Shown here one piece after another: positions 8,065 through 16,900 of a DNA stretch of 63,471 bases (positions are counted from its first letter, which is position 1; each line of letters opens with the position of its first letter). A program made the translations under genes and the position numbers. The stretch comes from Vicinamibacteria bacterium (lineage in GTDB: Bacteria > Acidobacteriota > Vicinamibacteria > Fen-336): assembly GCA_016934575.1 (NCBI GenBank), contig JAFGSN010000107.1:1-63471 (forward strand), in the 5' to 3' direction. The notes beneath the pieces are model-generated. The model was not told where the DNA came from and searched no databases. It worked only from the letters and a program-made list of their open reading frames with translations.

Positions 8065-9578
8065 AAGCGGTTTGGAAATCGAAGGGTTGCCTGAGGGGAA
8101 TGATCCGTGCCGCCGCCGCTGCCGCCGCTACTCTTGGTCTTGGGGCGAGCATGCTTCCGGCGCAGATTTTGCCCGACGAACAAGCCCGAAGACTGCTCGA
8201 GGACGGCCGATCCGCAATCCGACAGGGAAAGCTCAAGCAAGCTCTCGACAACCTGAACACCATCGTGACGGGTTTCGCGAACACGGATGTCGTTGACGAT
8301 GCACTGCTTGAAATCGGCCAGGCGCATTTTCGACTGGGAGATGACATTGAGAAGGCGCGCGCCGCTTTCGGCGAGGTGGCCCGCCGATATCCTCAGGGAA
8401 ACGCGGCCGCCGGAGCTTTCTACTACCTCGGATGGTTGACGCTGCGTAATGCCGCGACCCGCGCGCAGGTCGAGGAGGCCTTGGCGCAGTTCAGTCGTCT
8501 CTGCCGGCTCTATCCGAAAAGCGAGTGGGTTCCCAGAGCGCTTCATGCGAGCGGGCTCGCCCATCGTCGCGCTGGTCGTCATGCGGAGTGCGTTCAGTTC
8601 CAGCGCCGTGTTGTCTTCGAGTATCCTCGCGACGACGTCGCTCCGGCCGCGCAGTACGAAGTGGGCCGTTGTCTGGCCCTCGGGGGAAAACCGGCCCAGG
8701 CCTTGGAGGAGTACCAGCGCCTGCGCAATCAGCACCCAGCCGGCGAATGGGGCGTCCGCGCCCTCGATCGCACGACGGCTCTCTGGCGTCTTTATGGCGG
8801 CGAAACGCCGTCCTTTACGCTCGATCCGGGCTTCGCTTTCACCGCGGGGAACGTCACGAAGAACGTGCGCGACATGCTGATGACCGAGGATGGCGTTCTC
8901 TGGATCGCTTCGAGCAAGGCTGGAAGCGTCGCGGCGTTCGCGGACGGTCGTATGAGTCAGTCGCTGTCTTTGATGAAACCACAGGCTCTCGCATTCTCCG
9001 CGCAAGGCGATCTGATCGCGGCGGGCGAATCGGCGGTTCGTGTCGGCTCCAGGGACATCCACACTTTCGCGGTGCCCGACGATCGCGAGGAAATGAAGCC
9101 GCTCGATCGCATTTCAGCGGCGCTCTTGCTGATGAACGGCGAGTGGCTCGTCTCCGATTTGCGGCACAAGGCGATTTTCCGTTTCGATCCGGAGCACAAG
9201 CTGCTCGATCGTTTCGGCGGCAGGAGCGAACGCGTCGTCTCCCGTCTTCTGTTGGACGACGAAGGCGCCGTTGTCGTGCTTGACCAGCGGGAACGCTGCG
9301 TCGAGTTCTTCGATCCGTCGGGTCAGCGTTTGCGTCGGATTGATCTTAAAGGCGCAGGGTTTGATCTGCGACGCGTCGTGGACATGGCCATCGATCCTCA
9401 GCGTAATCTCAATATTCTTGATGAGCGGAGCGGCGTCTGGATTCTTACCCCCGAGGGTCGGCTCTTGGCGAGCATCGGCGGCGACTCGCTGGGCAAGCCC
9501 CAGGCTCTGGCGCTGTCGCCCGACGGCGCGATCTTGGTTTACGATGGGAAACTTGACAGAGTCGTGCGCTTTCAGTGA
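8061..9578 (+). CDS. exported TPR and beta-propeller protein
   Basis: A signal peptide is visible in the first 37 residues, with Lys/Arg, then an Ala-rich hydrophobic core ending near PAQ. Residues about 40-235 hold TPR or YfiO-like repeats (DALLEIGQAHFRLGDDIEKA; YYLGWLTLRNA; YEVGRCLALGG). Residues about 260-505 are beta-rich repeats of NHL/propeller type (MLMTEDGVLWIASSK; ALAFSAQGDLIAAG; MAIDPQRNLNILDE; ALALSPDGAILVYDG). The start is GTG 8061, overlapping the kinase stop. An envelope scaffold or sensor bound to wall or membrane is likely. Its coupling to the PEGA kinase suggests that it works with the kinase's outer domain. Confidence 0.8.
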   Translation: MKAVWKSKGCLRGMIRAAAAAAATLGLGASMLPAQILPDEQARRLLEDGRSAIRQGKLKQALDNLNTIVTGFANTDVVDDALLEIGQAHFRLGDDIEKARAAFGEVARRYPQGNAAAGAFYYLGWLTLRNAATRAQVEEALAQFSRLCRLYPKSEWVPRALHASGLAHRRAGRHAECVQFQRRVVFEYPRDDVAPAAQYEVGRCLALGGKPAQALEEYQRLRNQHPAGEWGVRALDRTTALWRLYGGETPSFTLDPGFAFTAGNVTKNVRDMLMTEDGVLWIASSKAGSVAAFADGRMSQSLSLMKPQALAFSAQGDLIAAGESAVRVGSRDIHTFAVPDDREEMKPLDRISAALLLMNGEWLVSDLRHKAIFRFDPEHKLLDRFGGRSERVVSRLLLDDEGAVVVLDQRERCVEFFDPSGQRLRRIDLKGAGFDLRRVVDMAIDPQRNLNILDERSGVWILTPEGRLLASIGGDSLGKPQALALSPDGAILVYDGKLDRVVRFQ

Positions 9579-9591
9579 TATGGAGGTCGCA

Positions 9592-11838
9592 GTGCTCGAT
9601 CACAGAAAACACGAGGAATCCAGGCTGCGGCGAGTTCATCGGCGTCGTCTTTGCATCGTGGCCTGGGCGTTCACGCTGATCAGCTCTATGCCGGAAGCGA
9701 GGGATTGTGCCGCTCAGCCGTCGTCGGCCTCGGATTCGGTCGTCCCCGAGTCCATACAGGCGGAGATGCAATCGGCTCAAGAGCTCCTGACGCACGCGAC
9801 CGTAGAATTCGAGGGGCCGAGTCAGAGCCGTTCCATAGTCCTTTTTGATCGTATTGTCGAAAAACTCGAGGGACTGAAACGACAAGAGCAGCTTCCTCTC
9901 CATGGGGAGGAGATTTTGGCCCAAGTCTACGATCTCCAGGGCCGCGCATACTTCAATATCGGTCTCCAAGAGAAAACGGCGCAGGTGTTTCGCCGGCTCA
10001 TCCAGATGAAACCGCAATACACGCTTCACAAGGATCAGGTCTCGCCCAAGATCGTCGCCTTCTTCAACTCCGTGAAAAAGGAGCTGGTGGGATATCTTGC
10101 GGTTTCGTCCAAACCGCCAGGAGCCAGAGTCGCTCTAGACGGAACTTTTCTGAGCATCACCGATTTTTTCCCAATAGAAGTCCTCGCCGGCGACTACTCG
10201 GTCGAGATTTCACGCGAGGGTTATCAAACCGAATCACGTAACGTGAGCATCGCTCCACGCATCACGGAGACCGTCGAGGTTGCTCTGACGCGTACCGCCG
10301 CCAGCGGTTTCTTCGTGACGCAACCGACCGGAGTCGAGATCTGGATTGACGGCGCTTTGCGGGTCGTCACGGGCGGATCATTGCATCCAGCGGCGCACGA
10401 GGAGTTCAAGGCGCTGGGTTTCGACCCGGCGCAGACTTCGGCGCGAACCGAGGCGCCCAATATCCTCCTTGGTCCGCATACGATCGAGTTTCGCAAGCGG
10501 TGTTTTGAGTCGATCCAGACAAGCTTCGACGTTGAGGAAGCCAAGGATTACGATATCGAGCCGGTCCGACTTCAGGAATCGCTGGCATCGCTTCGTCTGG
10601 TCTCGGATCCTCCGGGCGCGAAAATCATCCTTGACGGCGAGCCCAAGGGGGCGACGCCTGCGTATCTCGATGGGCTTTGCTCGGGATCTCACAATCTGGA
10701 GGTGAGGCATGCGGCCGGCAAGTTCGTTCAGGAGATCATTCTGGCGCGCAACGAGGAGCTGAGTCTTGACTGCCCGATACGACCCAGCCTGGCCTTTCTC
10801 GGGGTGCTAGCCGAGAGCTTCGCCGCCGAGAGATACCTGACCGAGGCCGATACGCGTGTCGGGATAAAACTCGCCGAGGTGCGCAGCCTGAACATCGTTC
10901 GTCCGCCAATCGAGCGCGTCAATCAGGCTCTCCGATCCGAGGGGCTGACGCTCGCCGATCTTTTGCCGAAAGCCGGCGGCGATCCTGAGCGGGTACGCAA
11001 GGCGACCGAGATGCTATCGGCCGCGCTCGACGTTCAGGGATTTCTTATCGCGGCGCTTTCGGAGCAGCAGATTTTGCGTAACGTTACCTTGAGCCTGCTT
11101 GCGGCGGGAAGCAGCCTGGCGGACACACGCGAAGCTTCCCTTGTCGACACGGACTCGAAGGCCGGTATCATTGAGGATCTCGATCATCTGGCCAGCCTCT
11201 CGCGCACATGGTCCGGGCTGATCACCATCGATGTAAAACACCAGCGAGGTCTTCCAGTGCTGCGAGTCGGGCAAGGCGGACCCGCCGAGCGGGCGGGCAT
11301 CCGCGCCGGTGAAATCCTCATCAGCGCCGACGGGAAAACGTTGGCAAGCACACACGAGCTTCTGGAGCTGGTCGCGGCGAAGAAACCCGACGCCGCGCTG
11401 CGTCTTATTGTGGAGCAGTCGGGGACGAGCCGCGTGGTCGAGCTGACGCTCGGGATGACTCCAGTCGAGGTGGCGCTGAACGATCAGGGTATTCTCTACA
11501 ACCGCCTCATGCTGGATCTGAGGCAGGAGCTTGACGGGCGGCCCGGCACGGAATCCGCCGCGTTCGCGCGTCTCAACCTGGGTCTGTGCGCGTTGCACTT
11601 CGGCGATCTCGCGGCGGCGCACGAACATTTCCTCGCGGCCGCCCGTGATCTTCCGCGGCGCCCAGGGTTGGGGCGCGGAACGGCTTTGTATCATCTCGGC
11701 GTCGTGTTGGAGCGACTTGGCTACTCGAAGGAGGCGCTGGAATCCTATCGCGCCGCCGCTGCCGTTGAAGGAGCGACCGTTATCGACAATGACGGCCCGC
11801 TTGTTAAAGACCTCGTGTCAGAAGCGCCAGGAGCGTGA
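9592..11838 (+). CDS. exported PEGA-PDZ-TPR protein
   Basis: I chose GTG 9592 because GGAGG lies five bases upstream; an ATG at 9580 is possible but overlaps that site. The N-terminus has a basic stretch then a hydrophobic core (LCIVAWAFTLISSM), so it is exported or membrane-anchored. Residues about 60-150 are helical with TPR character. At least two PEGA domains follow (SSKPPGARVALDGTF near 170 and SDPPGAKIILDGEPKG near 335). Residues about 545-630 are a PDZ domain with the typical GGPAERAGIRAGEIL turn, and the C-terminus has TPR helices. No protease domain is present. It is probably a large periplasmic scaffold for surface or wall-linked assemblies, co-transcribed with the kinase. Confidence 0.8.
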   Translation: MLDHRKHEESRLRRVHRRRLCIVAWAFTLISSMPEARDCAAQPSSASDSVVPESIQAEMQSAQELLTHATVEFEGPSQSRSIVLFDRIVEKLEGLKRQEQLPLHGEEILAQVYDLQGRAYFNIGLQEKTAQVFRRLIQMKPQYTLHKDQVSPKIVAFFNSVKKELVGYLAVSSKPPGARVALDGTFLSITDFFPIEVLAGDYSVEISREGYQTESRNVSIAPRITETVEVALTRTAASGFFVTQPTGVEIWIDGALRVVTGGSLHPAAHEEFKALGFDPAQTSARTEAPNILLGPHTIEFRKRCFESIQTSFDVEEAKDYDIEPVRLQESLASLRLVSDPPGAKIILDGEPKGATPAYLDGLCSGSHNLEVRHAAGKFVQEIILARNEELSLDCPIRPSLAFLGVLAESFAAERYLTEADTRVGIKLAEVRSLNIVRPPIERVNQALRSEGLTLADLLPKAGGDPERVRKATEMLSAALDVQGFLIAALSEQQILRNVTLSLLAAGSSLADTREASLVDTDSKAGIIEDLDHLASLSRTWSGLITIDVKHQRGLPVLRVGQGGPAERAGIRAGEILISADGKTLASTHELLELVAAKKPDAALRLIVEQSGTSRVVELTLGMTPVEVALNDQGILYNRLMLDLRQELDGRPGTESAAFARLNLGLCALHFGDLAAAHEHFLAAARDLPRRPGLGRGTALYHLGVVLERLGYSKEALESYRAAAAVEGATVIDNDGPLVKDLVSEAPGA

Positions 11839-11841
11839 TCC

Positions 11842-12186
11842 ATGGCTGTGCTCGTTCATATGACCAAGGACGGCGGCCGGCGGCATTTCATCCTGGGCGA
11901 TCGTCCCGCGCGCATCGGCCGCGCCGATGACGCTGATATTCATCTGGAAGAGCCGCTCGTATCACGCACGCATGCGCGCATCGAAAAGAACGGCGACGTC
12001 TGGGTGCTTCAGGATCTCAACTCGCGGAACTCCACGCATGTCAACGGCGAGCGGATTCACGAGCATCGACTGATCCATGGAGACGAGATCCTGTTCGCCA
12101 GGGCTCGCTGCCTCTTCCTCGCCGTCGATGACAACGAGACGTCGGGGTCCTTGCGCGACGATGGGCTCATCGTCGAGGAACCATAA
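11842..12186 (+). CDS. single FHA-domain protein
   Basis: The 114-residue protein is almost entirely one FHA domain. Conserved positions are visible: the GR pair near 26-27, SRTHARI at 41-47, and NSRNSTHVNG around 60-69. FHA domains bind phosphothreonine, so this small cytoplasmic protein may read the output of the kinase upstream. It begins three bases after the PEGA-PDZ stop, which supports co-transcription. No effector domain is fused to it, so it probably acts as an adaptor, like GarA/OdhI-type proteins, though the target cannot be seen from sequence. Confidence 0.9.
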   Translation: MAVLVHMTKDGGRRHFILGDRPARIGRADDADIHLEEPLVSRTHARIEKNGDVWVLQDLNSRNSTHVNGERIHEHRLIHGDEILFARARCLFLAVDDNETSGSLRDDGLIVEEP

Positions 12187-12229
12187 GCTGAAGCTGGCAA
12201 TCGAAACCGTTTGCATCGGAGCTCGCACC

Positions 12230-12258
12230 TTGACATCCTTCCTCGACCTTGGTAGCCT
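12230..12258 (+). promoter_or_regulatory. promoter upstream of the DUF4388 gene
   Basis: TTGACA at 12230-12235 is followed after 17 bases by TAGCCT at 12253-12258. The -35 box is a perfect match and the spacing is optimal, while the -10 box is weak. It lies about 105 bases before the ATG at 12363, in the only sizeable gap of this part of the run, so the DUF4388 gene can be transcribed alone. Confidence 0.5.
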
Positions 12259-12362
12259 GGCCTCGCTAATTCGAAGTATTCGCGGGATTTAGCGGCATGG
12301 GCCGCCAGTGATCGCTCTCGCGAGTCTTCGGATTACGATATAGGCTCCGGAGCGCCGGAAAC

Positions 12363-13205
12363 ATGGCCTTTCAAGGGTCGCTGGCGGAATTACATCTGCC
12401 CGACATTATTCAACTCATCAGTGTCAGCGGAAAGACGGGCGTCTTTCACATGACTGACGGCGTTAACCGCGGGCAGATTTACCTGCACGACGGGCAGATC
12501 GTTCATGCTCAGCTTGAAGATCTGAAAGGCGAGGAGGCGGTTTACGCGCTGGCGATCTGGCGTCAAGGAGAGTTTCGTTTCGATCCGGGCGTGGACACGC
12601 CCGAGCGAACGATTTCGAAGAACAACACCAACCTGCTGATGGAAGCCGCCCGCCGCCTCGACGAATGGCGCGTGCTTTCGAAAAGGATTCCTTCCACCGA
12701 CACGATTCCCGAGTTCGTGGTTCCGGGAAGTCGGGAAGGACAGATCAATCTCAACACGAGCGAGTGGCTGATTCTCTCGAAAATCGACGGCCACCGGACG
12801 ATCAAGGCCATCGCCGCGGGCTGCGCCCTGTCCGATTTCGACGTATCCAAGATCCTCTACGGCTTGATCACCACGGGACTCATCCGCTTGAGGGAGCCTT
12901 CTTCGCGGCCGCCTGCTCAAACGCTCACGCCGGCGCCTCAGCCGGCTCCGGCATCCGCGCGCTCCACGGCGGTCGATTTGCTCGCCCGTCTCAATCGCGT
13001 GCGCGAGGTGTGCAACTCCGTGTTGGGCAGCGTGGGCGAGAGCGTCATTACCAAGCACTATCTCAAGGCGCGCTCGGATCTGGAGAATGGCGCCGGCGGC
13101 GAAGTTATTGACGAGGCGGTTCAGCAGATCGCGCGCGCCGCGTCGATACTAAAGGGGCCGCAGATGACCGAAGCCCTTTTGACGCAAATCGCCAAACTAC
13201 GCTGA
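12363..13205 (+). CDS. DUF4388 (PatA-type N-terminal) protein
   Basis: Residues 1-100 match the DUF4388 domain, with the typical opening FQGSLAELHLPDIIQLIS, GKTGVFHMT and GQIYLHDGQIVHAQL, and the closing GEFRFDPG. This domain occurs in gliding-motility regulator PatA and in many signalling proteins of Myxococcota and Acidobacteriota. Residues about 115-180 look like a winged-helix-like segment with the family pattern LSKIDGHRTIKAIA...SDFDVSKILYGLITTGLI. A Pro/Ala-rich linker and a final helical domain follow. No receiver domain is present. The product is cytosolic. It faces the convergent glycosyltransferase gene with only 21 bases between them. Confidence 0.85.
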   Translation: MAFQGSLAELHLPDIIQLISVSGKTGVFHMTDGVNRGQIYLHDGQIVHAQLEDLKGEEAVYALAIWRQGEFRFDPGVDTPERTISKNNTNLLMEAARRLDEWRVLSKRIPSTDTIPEFVVPGSREGQINLNTSEWLILSKIDGHRTIKAIAAGCALSDFDVSKILYGLITTGLIRLREPSSRPPAQTLTPAPQPAPASARSTAVDLLARLNRVREVCNSVLGSVGESVITKHYLKARSDLENGAGGEVIDEAVQQIARAASILKGPQMTEALLTQIAKLR

Positions 13206-13226
13206 ATTCTCTTGCGCATCGTTTCT

Positions 13227-14411
13227 TCAGACAACCATGGATGCGACGGCCTCGTTGTAACGCGCGATCACGACGGGCCATGAGTAGTTTTGGGTGACAT
13301 AACGCCGTCCGCGCTCTCCAAGCGCGTGGCGCAGGCGTTTTTCACTGACGAGCAGGCGTAGCTCTTCTACGAACTCGTCAGCGTCCTTGTAGTACAGGCC
13401 GGAGTTGGATCTGCGGCAATGGTCCACGAGGACCGGCGAGCGAGCGCTCGCCAGCACGGGCGTTCCCAGGCAGAGGCTCTCGAGGAGCACGATTGACAGG
13501 CTTTCATATGGGCTAGGGCAGATGACGGCGCACGCTCCCGCCATGGCCGCGCGTTTCTCCGTCTCGTCGAGAAATCCGAGATACCGGACGCCGGGGATAC
13601 GCGGCAGCTTCATGGCGAGCTTGCCGATGAGAATGAGCTCGGCTCCGCCGTTGACGCCGCGCCTGTACTTGATGTAATGATCGAGCATTTCGCGGCAACC
13701 CTTGCCGGCGTCGATGCGTCCCGCATAGAGCGCATATGCGCCATGCAGGTCGTGTCGGATACGGAACGCTTCGATATCGAGAGGCGGAGGCTCTTCGACG
13801 CCGATACCCGCCACCCAGCAGGGTCGAGCGCCCAGGGAGAAACGCGCCCGCACAAGCTCCCGTTCGGCATGTGAGCAGAAGACGAAGGCGCGCGGGGCGG
13901 CGAAGACATGCGTGAAAACACGCAGACGAAGCGCCGGCTCGTCGTGCGCCGTCGGCACGAGGATGGCTCGTTCCGGAGCCGCACGTAGGCCCCAATATGT
14001 GGGGTAGTAAAGATAGGTAAAAAACAGCACGGCAGCGTATTCATCCCGTGTTTCCGCAAGATACTTGACGAGGTCCGGTACGATCGGTCCCTGCCGGCGA
14101 AGAAACTCCAACTCCGCCTCGTCGTCGTGAGGCCGGCCGTAGAGGGACTCGGCGAAGGCGTTGAAAGACGCGAGATCGCGTTCCTCACGGCTTGTGAATC
14201 GAAGGATCCTCACTCCGTTGATTCGCGATTCGCCGGCGGGCAACTCGTTGCGCCATGTGACGTAATCCCGCGCGCAGGACGTGAGGACGGTAACGCGACG
14301 GTTGTTCGTCAGTCGCTCGGCGACGGCTCGAGCCAGGCTCTCCGAACCGCCGGCAACGTCTTCACCATAACGTTGAACGACGATCGCGATCTCTCGTTGA
14401 TCCCCGGCCAT
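13227..14411 (-). CDS. GT4-family glycosyltransferase (type A, copy 1)
   Basis: This is a GT-B fold GT4 enzyme: an N-terminal Rossmann half with IVVQRYGEDVAGGSES, and a C-terminal half with YAGRIDAGKG, the donor-binding CPSPYESLSIVLLESL (E-x7-E) and LGTPVLAS. It transfers a sugar from a nucleotide donor, usually to a lipid-linked or polysaccharide acceptor, at the cytoplasmic face. The start ATG 14411 is favoured because AGGAG is ten bases upstream; the ATG at 14420 is only one base from that site. It is clearly paralogous to the gene at 16897-18120, sharing VVQRYG, VPTA-x-D and the ER motif. It is separated from the rest of the operon by a 360-base gap. The sugar is not known. Confidence 0.88.
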   Translation of the reverse strand: MAGDQREIAIVVQRYGEDVAGGSESLARAVAERLTNNRRVTVLTSCARDYVTWRNELPAGESRINGVRILRFTSREERDLASFNAFAESLYGRPHDDEAELEFLRRQGPIVPDLVKYLAETRDEYAAVLFFTYLYYPTYWGLRAAPERAILVPTAHDEPALRLRVFTHVFAAPRAFVFCSHAERELVRARFSLGARPCWVAGIGVEEPPPLDIEAFRIRHDLHGAYALYAGRIDAGKGCREMLDHYIKYRRGVNGGAELILIGKLAMKLPRIPGVRYLGFLDETEKRAAMAGACAVICPSPYESLSIVLLESLCLGTPVLASARSPVLVDHCRRSNSGLYYKDADEFVEELRLLVSEKRLRHALGERGRRYVTQNYSWPVVIARYNEAVASMVV

Positions 14412-14420
14412 TCGACCCAT

Positions 14421-14771
14421 GCTCCTATTTACAGGATCTCGCTAATGCGGCAACGTACTAATAAGCGCTGCCGCATGAACAAGAATTTAACGCAAAGACT
14501 CCAAGACGCATAGTCGCAAAGATGGCAGGAGCTTGCTCAACGGACTTCATAGACCATTCACCGCGCGTATATGCTCTTGAATAACCGGACCGACCAAGGC
14601 TCGATGTGCGTCAGTGTCCATGTCCACGACGCCGCGCCTCTGCGTTAGTTCTAAAGGTCATCCGCGAGTCTCGATCGTGAGCGTTCGGTTCGAACGCGTC
14701 GCTTGGGAGCGCCTTCCATGCGACCTCCGATGAGTGATCCTATGCGAAGCGCTTGAGGCGTCATCGTCTGA
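14421..14771. other. non-coding gap with inverted repeat and short degenerate repeat
   Basis: No gene is visible in this stretch. It contains a perfect 8-bp inverted repeat, ATGCGGCA at 14445-14452 and TGCCGCAT at 14469-14476, with a 16-base loop; there is no T-run after it, so it looks more like an operator or weak hairpin than a terminator. At 14489-14525 there is a low-complexity run of CGCAAAGA-like units. A related run (AACGCAAGGACGCCAAGGAC) sits at 54497-54516. Nothing convincing was found in the remaining bases. Confidence 0.45.
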
Positions 14772-15833
14772 TCACAGGGATTCGATATGGCGGCGCAGAA
14801 GGGACGCTACGTTTTCCGGCGCAAACGCCCGGACGCGTCGTCGCTGTCCCGCGAGCACCGATTCGCGCAGGGCAGCGTTCGTCACCAGCAAATAGGCCGT
14901 CTCGGCCACTTCGGCGACTTCTTTACGAGTGAAGGCCAACCCCGCGCCGCCCAGTGTCTCTCCCACGGCGGCCGCTTTGTAGGCGAGAACCGGAACATCG
15001 AGCAGCATGGCCTCAAGAAACGGCACGCCAAAACCTTCATGGGCGCTCATCGAGAGAAACACGTCCGCGCCGGTGTAATACGCGAGAAGATCGTCATGCT
15101 CCACATGGCCGGTGAAAACGATTTCCCATGGCGTGAAGCCGAGTTCGTAAAAGAAGGACTGAAGGGCGTCGAAATAGCGTCTGAATCGAGGGAGCTTGCC
15201 GACAAGCAACAGGCGGACGTTCGGCGCGATGTATCTCTTCCAGTACGCGGCCACTCGAATGAGATCCGCGTGGCATTTATTGGGCGAAACGCGTCCGACA
15301 AACAGGATATTGACGAGGCCGTCGTCGAGCGTTCTGCGCAGGATGGGATTGGGCGGCTTTCGGTAGCGCGCGAAGTCGAGTTGGATCGGCAACACCGCGG
15401 TGCGTCCAAAGCCGGCCTGGACAAGGTCTCTCCGATTGAACTCACTGACCGCGAGGGCCAGATCGACGTCATCCTTGAGGCTCGCCAGATCTCGCCGGCC
15501 CTGGATGCAGATGCGCGCCATTTCCTCGTCGAATCCTAGAAAGGACTCGGGCGGAGTGATGTTGTGGTATAGCAAAACGCGGCGACCGCCATGCCGTTTG
15601 AGCGCCGGCGTCAAAGGCGATGGCAGCGCGTAATGCAGGATGACGATGTCGTCAGTTCCGCTATCCCGCCATTCGGCGAAGCGGCGTCCATCGCCTTCGA
15701 GGCATTGATCGATCTCGAGCGCGTAGACGTCGGCATCGAGGCCCCAGCGCCGGATCGTGTCGCGCATCAGGAGCGCCGAGTCGCCGACAGCGTCACCCTT
15801 ATGGAGCGCCGGAATCCATTGATCGATTCTCAT
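14772..15833 (-). CDS. GT4-family glycosyltransferase (type B, copy 1)
   Basis: This 353-residue protein is a GT4 enzyme with conserved blocks YHNITPPESFLG (acceptor-side half), VLPIQLDFARY, FVGRVSPNKCHADLI (donor half) and the EHDD / SMSAHEGFGVPFLEAM loop with the E-x7-E nucleotide-sugar motif. It is closely related to the next gene upstream in the operon (15830-16900), which shares LYHNITP, GRRDL/GRREL, SEFNRRDL and VGR-P-NK. The stop of 15830-16900 overlaps its ATG (ATGA), which indicates coupled translation. It should act in the cytoplasm on a lipid-linked glycan. The sugar and linkage cannot be inferred. Confidence 0.9.
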   Translation of the reverse strand: MRIDQWIPALHKGDAVGDSALLMRDTIRRWGLDADVYALEIDQCLEGDGRRFAEWRDSGTDDIVILHYALPSPLTPALKRHGGRRVLLYHNITPPESFLGFDEEMARICIQGRRDLASLKDDVDLALAVSEFNRRDLVQAGFGRTAVLPIQLDFARYRKPPNPILRRTLDDGLVNILFVGRVSPNKCHADLIRVAAYWKRYIAPNVRLLLVGKLPRFRRYFDALQSFFYELGFTPWEIVFTGHVEHDDLLAYYTGADVFLSMSAHEGFGVPFLEAMLLDVPVLAYKAAAVGETLGGAGLAFTRKEVAEVAETAYLLVTNAALRESVLAGQRRRVRAFAPENVASLLRRHIESL

Positions 15834-16900
15834 GATTCAATGACCGTCCGGAGCGCATCGAGCACGAGCGCGCCGAAGTCAGTCTCCGTGATGCGACTTA
15901 CGGCGTTTCTTTGCGTGGCTAGGACGGCGGAACGTAGAGCCGCGTCATCGATGAGACGATGGAGAAGCTCGGCGACGGTCTCCGGTCGTTTCTCCCGGAG
16001 CAGCACGCCGCCGCCGCGGAGCGTTTCGGCCACCGCGCCGGCGTCGTAGGCGATCACGGGCACGTCAAGGAGCATCGCTTCCACGAGAGGCACGCAGTAG
16101 CCTTCGTGCTCCGAAAGGCAGAGGAACGCGTCGGCGACGGAATAATAGGCGAGCAGGTCGGATTGGTCCACGTGTCCGGTGAAGACGATCTCGTCGAGGC
16201 GGAGCGCTTGCGCCATCTCTCGAAGACGGTCGAAATAACGCTCATGGCCGCGATGATCGCCGACAAGCAGCAGGCGGCTGCGCGGCTCGATGTATCTCTG
16301 GTATACGGCGAAGACGCGAATGAGGTCGTCGATTCTCTTGTTGGGGATGATGCGACCGACGAACAGGACGTTTCGGCGACCATCGCGATAGAAACGCCGG
16401 ATGAGCGGCGCGGGCGGTTGACGATATCGCTGGACGTCAAGCACGATCGGCAACACTCCGGTGCGCCGGAAACCGGCGGCGTCAAGCTCGCGACGGTTGA
16501 ATTCGCTGTCGCCCAGCGCCAGCTCGGCTCGTCCGGCGAAGGCATCAAGCTCGCGTCTGCCGTTGTGGCACAGGCCGGCCAGGTGCGGGTGGAAGCCGAG
16601 GAACCAGTGCGCTGGCGTGATGTTGTGGTAGATGATGACGAGACGATCCGGGGCGTGAAAGATCATGGGTCCGGCGGCGCTTCCGATCGAGAAATGAAAC
16701 AGACACACGGTGCCGGCCGAAGAACGGCCGGGATATTCCCAGAGCGGTCGTGCTTCGCCCGACATGCGGGGATGCACGCCCTCGGCGAAGATGTCCGATG
16801 CCAAGCCGGCCTCGCGCAGATGCCCGCGAATCGTGAGCGCCTCGTCCGAAATGGCGTCACCATACGAGAGCGCCGCGAGCAACTGATGGACGGCCGTCAT
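15830..16900 (-). CDS. GT4-family glycosyltransferase (type B, copy 2)
   Basis: A 356-residue GT4 enzyme with IIYHNITPAHWFLGFHPHL, VLPIVLDVQRYRQPP, LFVGRIIPNKRIDDLIRVF and CLSEHEGYCVPLVEAMLLDV. It aligns end to end with the neighbour at 14772-15833 and appears to be a tandem duplicate that has diverged. Both lack a signal peptide and membrane helices. The gene overlaps its neighbours on both sides by four bases, so it is part of a tight operon. A role in adding successive sugars of the same type to one glycan chain would fit the duplication but is inference. Confidence 0.9.
   Translation of the reverse strand: MTAVHQLLAALSYGDAISDEALTIRGHLREAGLASDIFAEGVHPRMSGEARPLWEYPGRSSAGTVCLFHFSIGSAAGPMIFHAPDRLVIIYHNITPAHWFLGFHPHLAGLCHNGRRELDAFAGRAELALGDSEFNRRELDAAGFRRTGVLPIVLDVQRYRQPPAPLIRRFYRDGRRNVLFVGRIIPNKRIDDLIRVFAVYQRYIEPRSRLLLVGDHRGHERYFDRLREMAQALRLDEIVFTGHVDQSDLLAYYSVADAFLCLSEHEGYCVPLVEAMLLDVPVIAYDAGAVAETLRGGGVLLREKRPETVAELLHRLIDDAALRSAVLATQRNAVSRITETDFGALVLDALRTVIES

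Noticed and set aside
14691-14715. TTCGAAC-like T-loop suggesting a tRNA
   Set aside because: The arms on either side do not pair and there is no acceptor stem or anticodon arm nearby.
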